NCBI RefSeq assembly: GCF_000374145.1
Contig: NZ_KB893662.1
Location: 1 to 64,000, forward strand
Direction: 5' to 3'
Origin: Neomegalonema perideroedes DSM 15528
GTDB taxonomy: Bacteria; Pseudomonadota; Alphaproteobacteria; Rhodobacterales; Rhodobacteraceae
DNA length: 64,000 nt
Positions 43,409-51,727 of this stretch are shown here, piece after piece (positions within the stretch are counted from its first letter, which is position 1; each line of letters begins with the position of its first letter). A program made the translations under genes and the position numbers. Below the pieces are notes generated by a model that searched no databases, was not told where the DNA came from, and saw nothing but the letters and a program-made list of their open reading frames with translations.

Positions 43409-44439
43409 TCGAAGATTTCGGCCGGACGCCCGAAGGCGCCTCCGTCGAGCGGATCACCCTTGAGGCGGGCGCGGCGCGGGCGCGGATTCTGACCTATGGC
43501 GCGACGCTCCAGAGTCTTGAGGTTCCGGACCGGGGCGGCGATCTCGACGACGTGGCGCTGGGCCATGACGATCTCGCGGGCTATCTGAATCACCGGAGCT
43601 TCTTCGGCTCCACCGTCGGGCGGGTGGCCAACCGCATCGCCGGAGGCCGCTTCACGCTCGACGGGCGCGAATTCCGCCTCGCGCGGAACGAGGGCGACAA
43701 CACGCTTCATGGCGGCCCCGAGGGCTTCGACCGCCGGCTCTGGCGGATCGAGGCGGCGGAGGAGGGCTTCGTCCGGCTGGCGCTGACCTCTCCGGATGGG
43801 GATCAGGGCTTTCCGGGCGAATTGCGCCTGCGCGTGACCTACAGCTTCGCCCAAGAAGGCGAGGCGGCGGTTCTGACCATCCTGCAGGAAGCCGAGGCCG
43901 AGGCTCCGACGCCGGTCGCGCTGACCAATCACAGCTTTTTCGCTCTGGCGGGGGCGCGGGGTCTGGAGAGCCGTCCGCAATCGGCTCTGACCTATCGTTT
44001 CAAGGCGGCGGCCTCGCGCTATCTGCCGGTGGACGCCGCGCGGATTCCCTCTTTTCCGGCGCCGGTCGCCGGAACCCCCTTCGATTTCCGCGACGGGACT
44101 CAGCCTCTGACCGGCCTCGCGGGCGGCTATGACCATTGTTTATGTCTGGATCAGGGGCGGGCGGAGCTTGTCGATCCGGTCACGGGCCGCCGCATGGAGC
44201 TTCTGACCGATCAGCCGGGGCTTCAGCTTTACACCGGGAATTTCCTGAAAGGCGCGGTGGTCGGGAAGGGCGGACGGGCCTACGTCAAACATGACGCCCT
44301 TTGTCTGGAGCCGCAGATTTGGCCCAATGCGGTCAACATGCCGCCGGAATGGGGCGCGGGCTCGGCGATCCTCCGCCCCGGCGCGCGTTACGCCGCCCGC
44401 ATCGAATTGCGCTTCTCCACAGAGGCGGCCGGAGTCTGA
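43405..44439 (+). CDS. galM: Aldose 1-epimerase
   Basis: Mutarotase of 344 residues that speeds alpha/beta interconversion of galactose before oxidation. Conserved motifs include STVGRVANRIAGGRF, NTLHGGPEGFDRRLW (catalytic histidine) and VALTNHSFFAL, plus the C-terminal ALCLEPQIWPNAVN. It begins on an ATGA overlap and is the last gene of the operon. Nothing resembling a strong terminator follows before the bestrophin-like gene 102 bp away. Confidence 0.93.
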   Translation: MIEDFGRTPEGASVERITLEAGAARARILTYGATLQSLEVPDRGGDLDDVALGHDDLAGYLNHRSFFGSTVGRVANRIAGGRFTLDGREFRLARNEGDNTLHGGPEGFDRRLWRIEAAEEGFVRLALTSPDGDQGFPGELRLRVTYSFAQEGEAAVLTILQEAEAEAPTPVALTNHSFFALAGARGLESRPQSALTYRFKAAASRYLPVDAARIPSFPAPVAGTPFDFRDGTQPLTGLAGGYDHCLCLDQGRAELVDPVTGRRMELLTDQPGLQLYTGNFLKGAVVGKGGRAYVKHDALCLEPQIWPNAVNMPPEWGAGSAILRPGARYAARIELRFSTEAAGV

Positions 44440-44541
44440 AAGCGCGCGTCATGGCGGCGCAGGCGGGCGCAAACGGCTGGACGCCGGGGGGCGCTCTGGG
44501 CAGATTAGGCGGGATTTCGCCTCCGGTCCGGTCCTCCCCGC

Positions 44542-45444
44542 ATGATCATCCGCAAACGCCCCGGCGCGCTGACGCTGTTTTTCGTGCTGAAGGGCTCCAT
44601 CATTCCGCGCATCTGGCCGCAATTATTCGGCGTGGGGCTGCTTTCGGCGCTGGTGGTGGCGGCGCATCGCTATGCGCCGGACTGGGCGCCGGGCGTGGAT
44701 CCCGCGCCTTTCGCGCTGATCGGCGTGGCCCTGTCGGTCTTCATGAGCTTCAAGAACAACTCCAGCTATGACCGCTGGTGGGAGGCCCGCAAGCTCTGGG
44801 GTCAGATCATCCATACGGCGCGCGATCTCGCCCGCCAGACTCTCCCGCTGGATTCCAGCCCGGATCATGCCTCGCCGGAGCGCCGCGAGATCCTGCTCGC
44901 CGTGATCGGCTTCGCCGAGGCGGCGGTCCGGCGGCAACGCGGCGAGTCCCTCGGCGAGGATCATGCGCCGGGCGCGGGGCTCGGCCTGATCAATCCCGCC
45001 GACGCCTTTCTGATGCGCATCGCGCGCCGGATCGGGGAGCTTCTCCGCGCGGGACGGCTGGAGCCGGTCGAGGCTCTGACGCTGAATGAAAGCCTCGTGC
45101 GGCTGAATCAGGCGCTGGTGGGCTGCGAGCGTCTGGCGAACACGCCTTTGCCTTTCCCCTATGCGCTGCTGCTGCATCGCACGGCTTATCTTTTCTGCTT
45201 CATGCTGCCTTTCGGGCTGGCCGACAGCCTCGGCTGGGGCACGCCTCTGGCGACCATGCTGGCGGCCTACGCCTTCTTCGGCCTCGACGCCGTGGGCGAG
45301 GAGCTGGAGGAGCCTTTCGGATTGGATCCGAATGATCTGCCCATCTCGGCCTACGCCAAGATCATCGAGATCAACCTCCGCGCCGCCATGGGCGAGACGG
45401 ATCTGCCGCCCGCGCCGACGCCGAAGGATTACGTGCTGACCTGA
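44542..45444 (+). CDS. Bestrophin-family anion channel-like membrane protein (UPF0187)
   Basis: A 300-residue membrane protein. The N-terminal block, followed by VFMSFKNNSSYDRWWEARKLWG, is the hallmark of bacterial bestrophins, and the C-terminal half has helices with FFGLDAVGEELEEPFG. Bacterial homologues form pentameric ion channels; selectivity varies between anions and cations. It is not functionally linked to its neighbours in an obvious way. A hairpin follows the stop codon. Confidence 0.85.
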   Translation: MIIRKRPGALTLFFVLKGSIIPRIWPQLFGVGLLSALVVAAHRYAPDWAPGVDPAPFALIGVALSVFMSFKNNSSYDRWWEARKLWGQIIHTARDLARQTLPLDSSPDHASPERREILLAVIGFAEAAVRRQRGESLGEDHAPGAGLGLINPADAFLMRIARRIGELLRAGRLEPVEALTLNESLVRLNQALVGCERLANTPLPFPYALLLHRTAYLFCFMLPFGLADSLGWGTPLATMLAAYAFFGLDAVGEELEEPFGLDPNDLPISAYAKIIEINLRAAMGETDLPPAPTPKDYVLT

Positions 45445-45447
45445 AGC

Positions 45448-45480
45448 CCGCCCCGACCGGAAAGCCCGGTCGAGGCTTAA
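45448..45480. terminator. Terminator between bestrophin and hydroxyproline deaminase genes
   Basis: Stem CGACCGG (45454-45460) with CCGGTCG (45466-45472) and a 5-nt loop, extended by outer GCC/GGC pairs after a mismatch, followed by TTAA. It lies between two convergent genes and probably works for both. Confidence 0.6.
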
Positions 45481-45487
45481 GGCCGTC

Positions 45488-46450
45488 TCAGACCCGATAT
45501 TTCTGCACGGCGCCGGGGAGCTTGCTCCATTCGGCGTACCAAGCCTTGAACTGATCGTATTGCGCTTTGGCCCAAGCGCGCTGGCTCGGGGAAAGCTCGT
45601 CGGTGGCGTTGAAGTGGAGCTTATATTCCGCCTCGCCGTCCAGCTCGAGCATGTATTTATAATAGAGGACCAGCTCCGTCTCTTCGTCCCAGGTGGAGAG
45701 GACTTCCAGAGCCTCGCCCAATTCGCGGGCGCGGGCGCGGGCCTCGACGTCGCCCGTCGCGGCGGCCTTGGCCAGCGCCACGAAATGCAGGATCTGCTTG
45801 GGCAAGGCGTTGCCGATGCCGGTGATGGTGCCGGTCGCGCCCGCCTTGACGTAGCCGTGATAGACGCCCGTATCCACGCCCGCCATCAGCACCACGTCCG
45901 GATTTCCGCTGGCGATATGCTCGGCGGCGTAGGTCATGGCGGCGGCGCCGCCGAACTCCTTGAAGCCCACGAGATTCGGATGATCGGCGCGCAGGGCGAA
46001 GAAGAGATCCGCTTTGGTCTCAAAGCCGTAATGCGGGCTGTTGTAGATCACCGCCGGGAGATCCGGCGCCGCGGCGAGGATCGCCTTGAAGTGATGGCGC
46101 TGGGCCGTCGGAGATTTGCCGCGCGAGAGCACCCGGGGAATGACCATCAGCCCCGCCGCCCCGACTTTCTGCGCATGAGCCGCCAGCGCCACGGCTGAGG
46201 CGCTGTTCACCGCGCCCGTGCCGACGATCACCTTAAGACCGGCCTTCACCAGCCGCTCGACGCCCTCCATGCGCTGGGCGTCGGTCAGCAGAGGCCAATC
46301 GCCCATCGAGCCGCAATAGACCACCGCCGACATGCCGTCGGCGATCAGCTGCTTGGCCTTGCGGACGAGCGCGTCGAAATCCGGGGTGCGGTCGGCCTTG
46401 CAAGGGGTCATCAGGGCGGGAATGACTCCGGTGAAGATCTCCGTATTCAT
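45488..46450 (-). CDS. DHDPS-family lyase, probable 1-pyrroline-4-hydroxy-2-carboxylate deaminase
   Basis: Aldolase-superfamily barrel of 320 residues. Schiff-base Lys164 is in NLVGFKEFGG, and Tyr136 is in AVIYNSPHYG. The first conserved block is FTGVIPALMTPCKAD. In hydroxyproline clusters (HypD/LhpC) this family deaminates 1-pyrroline-4-hydroxy-2-carboxylate to alpha-ketoglutarate semialdehyde, and the neighbouring epimerase and oxidase support that role. A 17-bp operator lies about 90 bp upstream. Dihydrodipicolinate synthase activity is unlikely because the local context is purely catabolic. Confidence 0.82.
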   Translation of the reverse strand: MNTEIFTGVIPALMTPCKADRTPDFDALVRKAKQLIADGMSAVVYCGSMGDWPLLTDAQRMEGVERLVKAGLKVIVGTGAVNSASAVALAAHAQKVGAAGLMVIPRVLSRGKSPTAQRHHFKAILAAAPDLPAVIYNSPHYGFETKADLFFALRADHPNLVGFKEFGGAAAMTYAAEHIASGNPDVVLMAGVDTGVYHGYVKAGATGTITGIGNALPKQILHFVALAKAAATGDVEARARARELGEALEVLSTWDEETELVLYYKYMLELDGEAEYKLHFNATDELSPSQRAWAKAQYDQFKAWYAEWSKLPGAVQKYRV

Positions 46451-46539
46451 CAGCTTCCTCCGATTTTAATCAGCCGCGCCGCCGCAGAGGGGTTTCATGG
46501 GGGCCGGTCTTCGTCGCTTTCCGGCATGATATGCCGTGA

Positions 46540-46556
46540 ATTTTATTTGTCGACAA
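46540..46556. promoter_or_regulatory. Candidate GntR operator upstream of the deaminase gene
   Basis: ATTTTATTTGTCGACAA, containing the palindrome TTTGTCGACAAA (46546-46557). The same 17 bases occur in reverse orientation at 47309-47325 upstream of the GntR gene. FCD-type GntR regulators commonly bind TNGNC-rich palindromes of this kind. Confidence 0.72.
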
Positions 46557-46570
46557 AAAATAGACAAGGC

Positions 46571-47275
46571 TCACAAAGCCAGATCCTGCCGGTGGTCGCG
46601 GGCGAAGAGCTGCTGAATCTGACGCACGATCTGATCCGCATGGGCGCGGGCGAGGCGGTCGCAAAGCTCGACGTCGCGGGCTTCGATGGCGGCGATGATC
46701 GCTTCATGCTCCTCGACGTATTCCTGCGGCAGACGATCCTCGAAGGATTGGTAATAGAGGCGCAGCAGCCTGCGGCCGTCGTCCAGAATCCGCAGCGAGA
46801 TGTTGAGGAAATAGGGATTGCGCGCCGCCTCGGCGATGGCGGCGTGAAACTCGCGATTGGTCGAGATCATCGCCAGAGCGTCCTGAGCCGCCACCGCCGC
46901 CGCGAATTGCGCCTGATGGGCGCGGATGATCTGGAGATCCTCCGGGCGGCGGGCCCGCGCCGCCAGCCGCGTCGTGACGCGATACATCAGCGTGATCGCG
47001 TCGAAGAAATGATGTAGATTCAGAAAATCGATGTTCGAGACCATGGTCGAGCGATTGGGCAGAGTCTCGACCAGCCCTTCGCTCGCCAGCCGCACCAGAG
47101 CCTCGCGGATGGGCGTGCGCGACATGCCGAAGCGCTCCGCCAACTGCACTTCGTCGATGGGGCTGCCGGGGAGAAGCGCCAGATCCAGAATATCGTCGCG
47201 CAGAAGGTCGTAGACCATCTTGACGCCGGAGCCGCGCTTGCGTTCTGGGGCGGCGTCGATCGCGGCTTCGGACAT
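46571..47275 (-). CDS. GntR-family (FadR/FCD subgroup) regulator of hydroxyproline catabolism
   Basis: Regulator of 234 residues. The N-terminal winged helix (GSPIDEVQLAERFGMSRTPIREALVRLASEG) is a textbook GntR domain. The C-terminal FCD domain has conserved histidines and acidic residues for metal and ligand (FHAAIAEAARNPYF, EEHEAIIAAIEARD). It is flanked by two identical inverted operators, one before its own start and one before the deaminase gene, and is divergent from the transporter operon. By analogy with HypR of Sinorhizobium it is probably a repressor relieved by a hydroxyproline-derived ligand. Confidence 0.87.
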   Translation of the reverse strand: MSEAAIDAAPERKRGSGVKMVYDLLRDDILDLALLPGSPIDEVQLAERFGMSRTPIREALVRLASEGLVETLPNRSTMVSNIDFLNLHHFFDAITLMYRVTTRLAARARRPEDLQIIRAHQAQFAAAVAAQDALAMISTNREFHAAIAEAARNPYFLNISLRILDDGRRLLRLYYQSFEDRLPQEYVEEHEAIIAAIEARDVELCDRLARAHADQIVRQIQQLFARDHRQDLAL

Positions 47276-47308
47276 CTGGACGCTCTCCTGCTGAAATGGA
47301 TCCGTATC

Positions 47309-47325
47309 TTGTCGACAAATAAAAT
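47309..47325. promoter_or_regulatory. Candidate GntR operator in the GntR/ABC divergent promoter
   Basis: TTGTCGACAAATAAAAT, the exact reverse complement of the site at 46540-46556. It lies 34 bp upstream of the GntR start codon and 180 bp before the substrate-binding protein gene, so it could control both directions. The AT-rich DNA at 47400-47460 probably holds the promoter of the transporter operon. Confidence 0.72.
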
Positions 47326-47505
47326 AATTTCTTGAGCCATGGCTTTCAACTTCTTTCGCGCGGACCGCCTCCGGCGAAGGGTTCCGGCGCGGCGGCGCGC
47401 GAATGGATATTGCTTGTATATTCTTTGTGTTTTTACTTTGATTTTTGCTGCGCGTATTGAGAAGACTCAGAACAACAAGAATCAGACGACCAAGGGAGAA
47501 ACCTC

Positions 47506-48321
47506 ATGAAGACCCCTCTTTTCGCTTTCGGACTCGCCGTCGGCGTCGCTTTCGCGGGCGCGGCTCAGGCCGATAAGCTGGACGACGTCATCTCCTCCGG
47601 AACCTTGCGCTGCGCGGTGGTGCTGGACTTCCCGCCCATGGGCTCGCGCGACGCCGACAACAAGCCCATCGGCTTCGACGTCGATTATTGCGAGGATCTC
47701 GCCAAGGCTCTCGGCGTGAAGGCCGAGGTGGTCGAGACCACCTTCCCCGAGCGCATTCCGGCGCTGATGTCGGGCCGGGTGGACGTGGCCGTGGCCTCGA
47801 CCTCCGACACGCTGGAGCGCGCCAAGACCGTCGGCTTCTCCATTCCCTATTACGCCTTCGAGAACGCCGTGGTCGCGGGCTCGCGGGCCGAGGGCGTTGC
47901 GAGCTTCGAGGATCTGAAGGGCAAGACCGTCGGCGCCACCGCGGGCACCTATGAAGCTATCTGGCTGGAGGAGCGCGTGAAGGAATGGGGTTCGGGAACC
48001 TTCCGCCCCTATCAGAATCAAGCGGACGTCTTCCTCGCGCTGTCTCAGGGCCAGCTCGACGCCACCGTCTCGACCGTCGAGGTCGCGGAGGCCAATGTGA
48101 AAAGCGGGAAATTCGCCGGAATCCGCATCGTGGACAAGGCGCCCATGGTGCCCGATTACGTCGCGCTGATCACGCTGCGCGAAGAATACGGCATGATCAA
48201 TTATCTGAATCTCTTCGTGAATCAGCAGGTGCGCACCGGCCGGTACGTCGAGCTTTACAAGAAATGGGTCAGCGAGACCGGCGAGCCCGCCAACCTGACG
48301 ATCAACGGCGTCTATCGCTGA
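47506..48321 (+). CDS. Amino acid ABC transporter substrate-binding protein (hydroxyproline candidate)
   Basis: Polar-amino-acid-type binding protein of 271 residues. A signal peptide ends at AQA (about residue 22). It contains the family block GTLRCAVVLDFPPMGSRDAD and the arginine-containing GRVDVAVASTSDTLERAKTV segment. The ATG is preceded by AAGGGAGAAACC. It is followed by a strong hairpin before the permeases. Position opposite the GntR gene and upstream of the epimerase suggests 4-hydroxyproline as ligand, as for HypM. Confidence 0.88.
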   Translation: MKTPLFAFGLAVGVAFAGAAQADKLDDVISSGTLRCAVVLDFPPMGSRDADNKPIGFDVDYCEDLAKALGVKAEVVETTFPERIPALMSGRVDVAVASTSDTLERAKTVGFSIPYYAFENAVVAGSRAEGVASFEDLKGKTVGATAGTYEAIWLEERVKEWGSGTFRPYQNQADVFLALSQGQLDATVSTVEVAEANVKSGKFAGIRIVDKAPMVPDYVALITLREEYGMINYLNLFVNQQVRTGRYVELYKKWVSETGEPANLTINGVYR

Positions 48322-48332
48322 ACCTGATCGCC

Positions 48333-48359
48333 CGGCGCGGAGGAGCTTCCTCCGCGCCG
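48333..48359 (+). terminator. Intercistronic hairpin after the substrate-binding protein gene
   Basis: Perfect 12-bp stem CGGCGCGGAGGA (48333-48344) with its complement at 48348-48359, loop GCT, then TCTTGT. It probably ends most transcripts after the binding-protein gene while letting some read through to the permeases. Confidence 0.72.
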
Positions 48360-48387
48360 TCTTGTCGCTCCGACAGTCGAGGCGGTC

Positions 48388-49053
48388 ATGTTCAATTATA
48401 ATTTCAGGTGGAATCAGGCGCTGAATTCTCTGCCCCGGATGCTGGAGGGGGCGCTCGTCACCATGGAGATCGCTTTGCTCTCCATGGCCATCGGCGTTTC
48501 GGTGGCGATCCTGCTGACGCTGTGCAGGCTGTCCGGCAATCGGATCCTCTCGGCCATCGCGACGACCTGGGTCGAGATCGCGCGCAACACGCCCGCGCTG
48601 TTTCAGATCTATATGGCGCATTTCGGCCTTGGCGGCTTTGGGATCCATCTCTCGCCTTATGTGTCGCTGCTGATCGGCATCGCCTTCAACAACGCGGGCT
48701 ATCTCGCCGAGAATTTCCGCGGCGCGCTCAAGGCCATTCCTGAGACCCAGACCCGCGCTGGACGCTCGCTCGGTCTGAGCCAGCTTCAAGCCTTCCGCCA
48801 CATCATCCTGCCGCAGATGCTGCGCATCGCCTTTCTGCCGATGACCAATCAGATGGTCTGGGCCATCCTCATGACCTCGCTCGGCGCGGTGGTGGCGATG
48901 AACACCGATCTTTACGGCGTCACGAGCGATCTCAACGCCCGCACCTTCCGCACCTTCGAGCTTTTCGCCATCGCCGCCGTGATCTTCTATGTGATCACCA
49001 AGGCGATCACCCTCTCGGCCCGCCTGATCGCGGCCCGACTCTTCCGCTATTGA
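48388..49053 (+). CDS. Amino acid ABC transporter permease (HisM/GlnP type), first
   Basis: Permease of 221 residues. The N-terminal segment includes LPRMLEGALVTMEIALLSMAIG, and the EAA-type loop is FRGALKAIPETQTRAGRSLGLSQ. Several transmembrane helices are visible. It pairs with the permease at 49064 (10-bp gap). Its start follows GAGGCGGTC. It is part of the probable hydroxyproline importer. Confidence 0.9.
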   Translation: MFNYNFRWNQALNSLPRMLEGALVTMEIALLSMAIGVSVAILLTLCRLSGNRILSAIATTWVEIARNTPALFQIYMAHFGLGGFGIHLSPYVSLLIGIAFNNAGYLAENFRGALKAIPETQTRAGRSLGLSQLQAFRHIILPQMLRIAFLPMTNQMVWAILMTSLGAVVAMNTDLYGVTSDLNARTFRTFELFAIAAVIFYVITKAITLSARLIAARLFRY

Positions 49054-49063
49054 GGGGGCCGCC

Positions 49064-49738
49064 ATGTTCGACACCGCTTTGACGATGAACGATCTGATCT
49101 TTCTGGCCAAAGGGGCGGGAATCACTTTGATCGTGACGGCGATCGCCGTGTTCTTCGGCACGATCCTCGGGGTGATCTTCGGCGTCTTCCGCTTTCAGGT
49201 CGGGCCGATCTGGGCCGCGCCGCTGACCTTCGTCCTCGACGTCTTCCGCTCCATTCCGCTGCTGATCCAACTGGTGCTCGCCAACGCCTTCGTGACGACG
49301 GTGCTCGGCTGGCGCGTGACGGGCTTCAGTTGGAACGTCACGGGCTTCGTGGTGGCCTGCGGCGTGCTCTCGCTCTATACGGCGGCCTATTGCTCCGAGA
49401 TCGTGCGCGGCGGCGTAGAGGCCGTTCCGCCCAATCTGCGCCGCGCGGCGCGCTCGCTGGGCCTGAGCTGGGGGCAGGAGATGACCAGCGTCACGGCGCC
49501 CATGGCGGTTCGGGTGGCTTTGCCTTCGTGGATCGGGCTTTCGCTCGGCGTGATGAAGGATTCCTCGCTGGTCTTCATCATCGGCGTGGTCGAGCTTCTC
49601 CGCTCCACGCAGGTCCTCATCACGCGGCTTCAGGAGCCCTTGTTCCTGCTGATGGTCTGCGGGGCCTTCTACTTCCTCATCTCCTTCCCCATCGCCCGTT
49701 TCGGCGGTTATCTCGAAAGGCGCTGGACCTATGATTGA
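49064..49738 (+). CDS. Amino acid ABC transporter permease, second
   Basis: Permease of 224 residues, with GAGITLIVTAIAVFFGTILGV in the first helix and the coupling loop VRGGVEAVPPNLRRAARSLGLSW. GAGGGGGC precedes the ATG. It overlaps the ATPase gene by 8 bp. Two distinct permeases, one ATPase and one binding protein are the standard polar amino acid uptake set. Confidence 0.9.
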   Translation: MFDTALTMNDLIFLAKGAGITLIVTAIAVFFGTILGVIFGVFRFQVGPIWAAPLTFVLDVFRSIPLLIQLVLANAFVTTVLGWRVTGFSWNVTGFVVACGVLSLYTAAYCSEIVRGGVEAVPPNLRRAARSLGLSWGQEMTSVTAPMAVRVALPSWIGLSLGVMKDSSLVFIIGVVELLRSTQVLITRLQEPLFLLMVCGAFYFLISFPIARFGGYLERRWTYD

Positions 49739-50453
49739 GATTGAAAACGTCCGCAAATCCTTCGGCGCGCTGGAGGTGCTCAAGGGCATCGACCTGACCG
49801 TGGCCAAAGGCGAGGTGCTGACGGTGATCGGCGGCTCCGGCTCGGGGAAATCGACGCTGCTGACCTGCATCAATGGTCTGGAGCCGATCAACTCCGGCCG
49901 CATCAAGGTCGACGGAACCGAGGTCCACGCCAAATCCACCGACCTTAATAAGCTGCGTCAGAAGATCGGCATCGTCTTTCAGCAATGGAACGCCTTCCCG
50001 CATCTGACCGTGCTGGAGAACGTCATGCTGGCGCCGCGCAAGGCTCTGGGCATGACTAAGGCTCAGGCGGAGGAGGTCGCGGTGAAGCAGCTGACCCATG
50101 TCGGGCTCGCGGAGAAGCTGAGCGTCTATCCGACCCGCATGTCGGGCGGACAGCAGCAGCGCATGGCCATCGCCCGGGCCTTGGCCATGAGCCCCACCTA
50201 TATGCTCTTCGACGAGGTGACTTCCGCGCTGGATCCCATGCTGGTCGGCGAGGTGCTGGATACTTTGCGTCTGCTGGCCTCGGAGGGCATGACCATGATC
50301 TGCGTGACGCATGAGATGAAATTCGCCCGCGAGGTCTCGGATCGGGTGGCCTTCTTCCATCAGGGCGTCATGGCCGAGATCGCGCCGCCGGATCGCTTAT
50401 TTGGAGCGCCGCAGCATCTTGAAACGCAAAAATTCCTCGCCGCGACGCATTGA
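49731..50453 (+). CDS. Amino acid ABC transporter ATP-binding protein
   Basis: ATPase of 240 residues. Walker A is GGSGSGKST, the signature is MSGGQQQRMAIARAL, Walker B is YMLFDEVTSALDP, and the switch region is MICVTHEMKFAREV. It energises the two upstream permeases. It is followed 10 bp later by the FAD-dependent oxidase gene, so import and catabolism are transcribed together. Confidence 0.94.
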   Translation: MIEIENVRKSFGALEVLKGIDLTVAKGEVLTVIGGSGSGKSTLLTCINGLEPINSGRIKVDGTEVHAKSTDLNKLRQKIGIVFQQWNAFPHLTVLENVMLAPRKALGMTKAQAEEVAVKQLTHVGLAEKLSVYPTRMSGGQQQRMAIARALAMSPTYMLFDEVTSALDPMLVGEVLDTLRLLASEGMTMICVTHEMKFAREVSDRVAFFHQGVMAEIAPPDRLFGAPQHLETQKFLAATH

Positions 50454-50463
50454 GGGGATCCGC

Positions 50464-51723
50464 ATGTCAGCTTCGCCGGATGCGCCGCCCTTGCAGATGA
50501 TCGTGATCGGCGCGGGAGTCGTCGGGCTTTCGGCGGCCCTCGCCTTGCAGGAACGGGGATTGAGCGTCCTCGTCCTCGACCGCGAGGGCCCCGCCGCCGG
50601 GGCCTCGGCGGGCAACGCCGGGGCTTTCGCCTTCACCGATATTTTGCCGCTGGCCTCGCCGGGCATTCTGAAGAAGGCGCCGAAATGGCTGCTGGATCCG
50701 TTGGGGCCGCTCAGCGTGCCCCCGGGCTACGCCTTGCAGATCGCGCCTTGGATGTTTCGGTTCTGGCGCGCCTGCTCGCCCGCTCAGGTGGCGGCTTCGA
50801 CCGTCGCGCAGACGGCGCTGATGGATCTCTCCAAAGCCGAGCTTGAGCCCTTCCTCGCCAGAGCGGGCGCTTTGGGGATGCTGCGCAAGGACGGCAATCT
50901 TCAGGTTTATGAGTCTCAGGCCGAATTCGACGCCGGCTTAGAGGGCTGGAAGGCGCGGGCGGATCACGGGATCGAATTCCGCCATATGCGCCCTGAGGAG
51001 ATGGCGGAGATTCAACCCGGCCTCAACCCGCGCTTCACCCATGGCACCTTCACGCCGGGCTGGTTCTCCATCGCGGATCCGAAGCTTTACGTCCTCGCTT
51101 TGGCGGAGCGCTTCCGGGCGCAGGGCGGCGCGATCAAAATCGCCGAAGCCCTCGCGCTGAAGCCTCTGGAGGAAGGCGTGGAGATCGCCCTTTCCGGCGG
51201 CGAGGCCCTCCGCGCGGAGCGGGTCGTGCTGGCGGCGGGGGCTCATGCGCATCTTTTGGCGCAGAGCCTCGGCGAGCGCATCCCGCTGGAGACCGAACGC
51301 GGCTATAACACCACCTTGCCCTCCGACGCCTTTGATCTGCGCAGACAAATCACCTTCGGCGGACATGGCTTCGTCATCACGCGGCTTTCGACGGGAATCC
51401 GGGTCGGCGGGGCGGTGGAGCTGGGCGGGCTGAAGCGGCCTCCGAACTTCAAACGCTCCGAGGCCATGCTGCGCAAGGCCCGCGACTTCCTGCCCGGCCT
51501 GAAAACCGAAGGCGGGACGCAATGGATGGGTTTTCGCCCTTCTTTGCCTGACAGCCTCCCCGCCATCGGCTTTTCAAAGGCCGCGCCGCGCGTGATCCAC
51601 GCCTTCGGCCATGGCCACCTCGGTTTGACGCAATCGGCGGGCACGGCGCGTCTGGTCGCGGATCTGGCGACCGGAGCGGCGCCCGCCCTCGACCTGACTC
51701 CCTTCTCCCCCCAGAGGTTCTGA
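50464..51723 (+). CDS. FAD-dependent D-amino acid oxidase/dehydrogenase, probable cis-4-hydroxy-D-proline oxidase
   Basis: DadA/DAAO-like flavoenzyme of 419 residues. The dinucleotide-binding motif is VIGAGVVGLSAALALQERG, followed by AGASAGNAGAFAF, and the C-terminal GHGHLGLTQSAGTARLVADL contacts FAD. Set between a hydroxyproline-type transporter and a 2-epimerase, it most likely oxidises cis-4-hydroxy-D-proline to 1-pyrroline-4-hydroxy-2-carboxylate (HypO/LhpB step). The start at 50464 follows GAGGGGATCC; the reading frame upstream lies within the ATPase gene. Other D-amino acids cannot be excluded. Confidence 0.83.
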   Translation: MSASPDAPPLQMIVIGAGVVGLSAALALQERGLSVLVLDREGPAAGASAGNAGAFAFTDILPLASPGILKKAPKWLLDPLGPLSVPPGYALQIAPWMFRFWRACSPAQVAASTVAQTALMDLSKAELEPFLARAGALGMLRKDGNLQVYESQAEFDAGLEGWKARADHGIEFRHMRPEEMAEIQPGLNPRFTHGTFTPGWFSIADPKLYVLALAERFRAQGGAIKIAEALALKPLEEGVEIALSGGEALRAERVVLAAGAHAHLLAQSLGERIPLETERGYNTTLPSDAFDLRRQITFGGHGFVITRLSTGIRVGGAVELGGLKRPPNFKRSEAMLRKARDFLPGLKTEGGTQWMGFRPSLPDSLPAIGFSKAAPRVIHAFGHGHLGLTQSAGTARLVADLATGAAPALDLTPFSPQRF

Positions 51724-51727
51724 ACCC

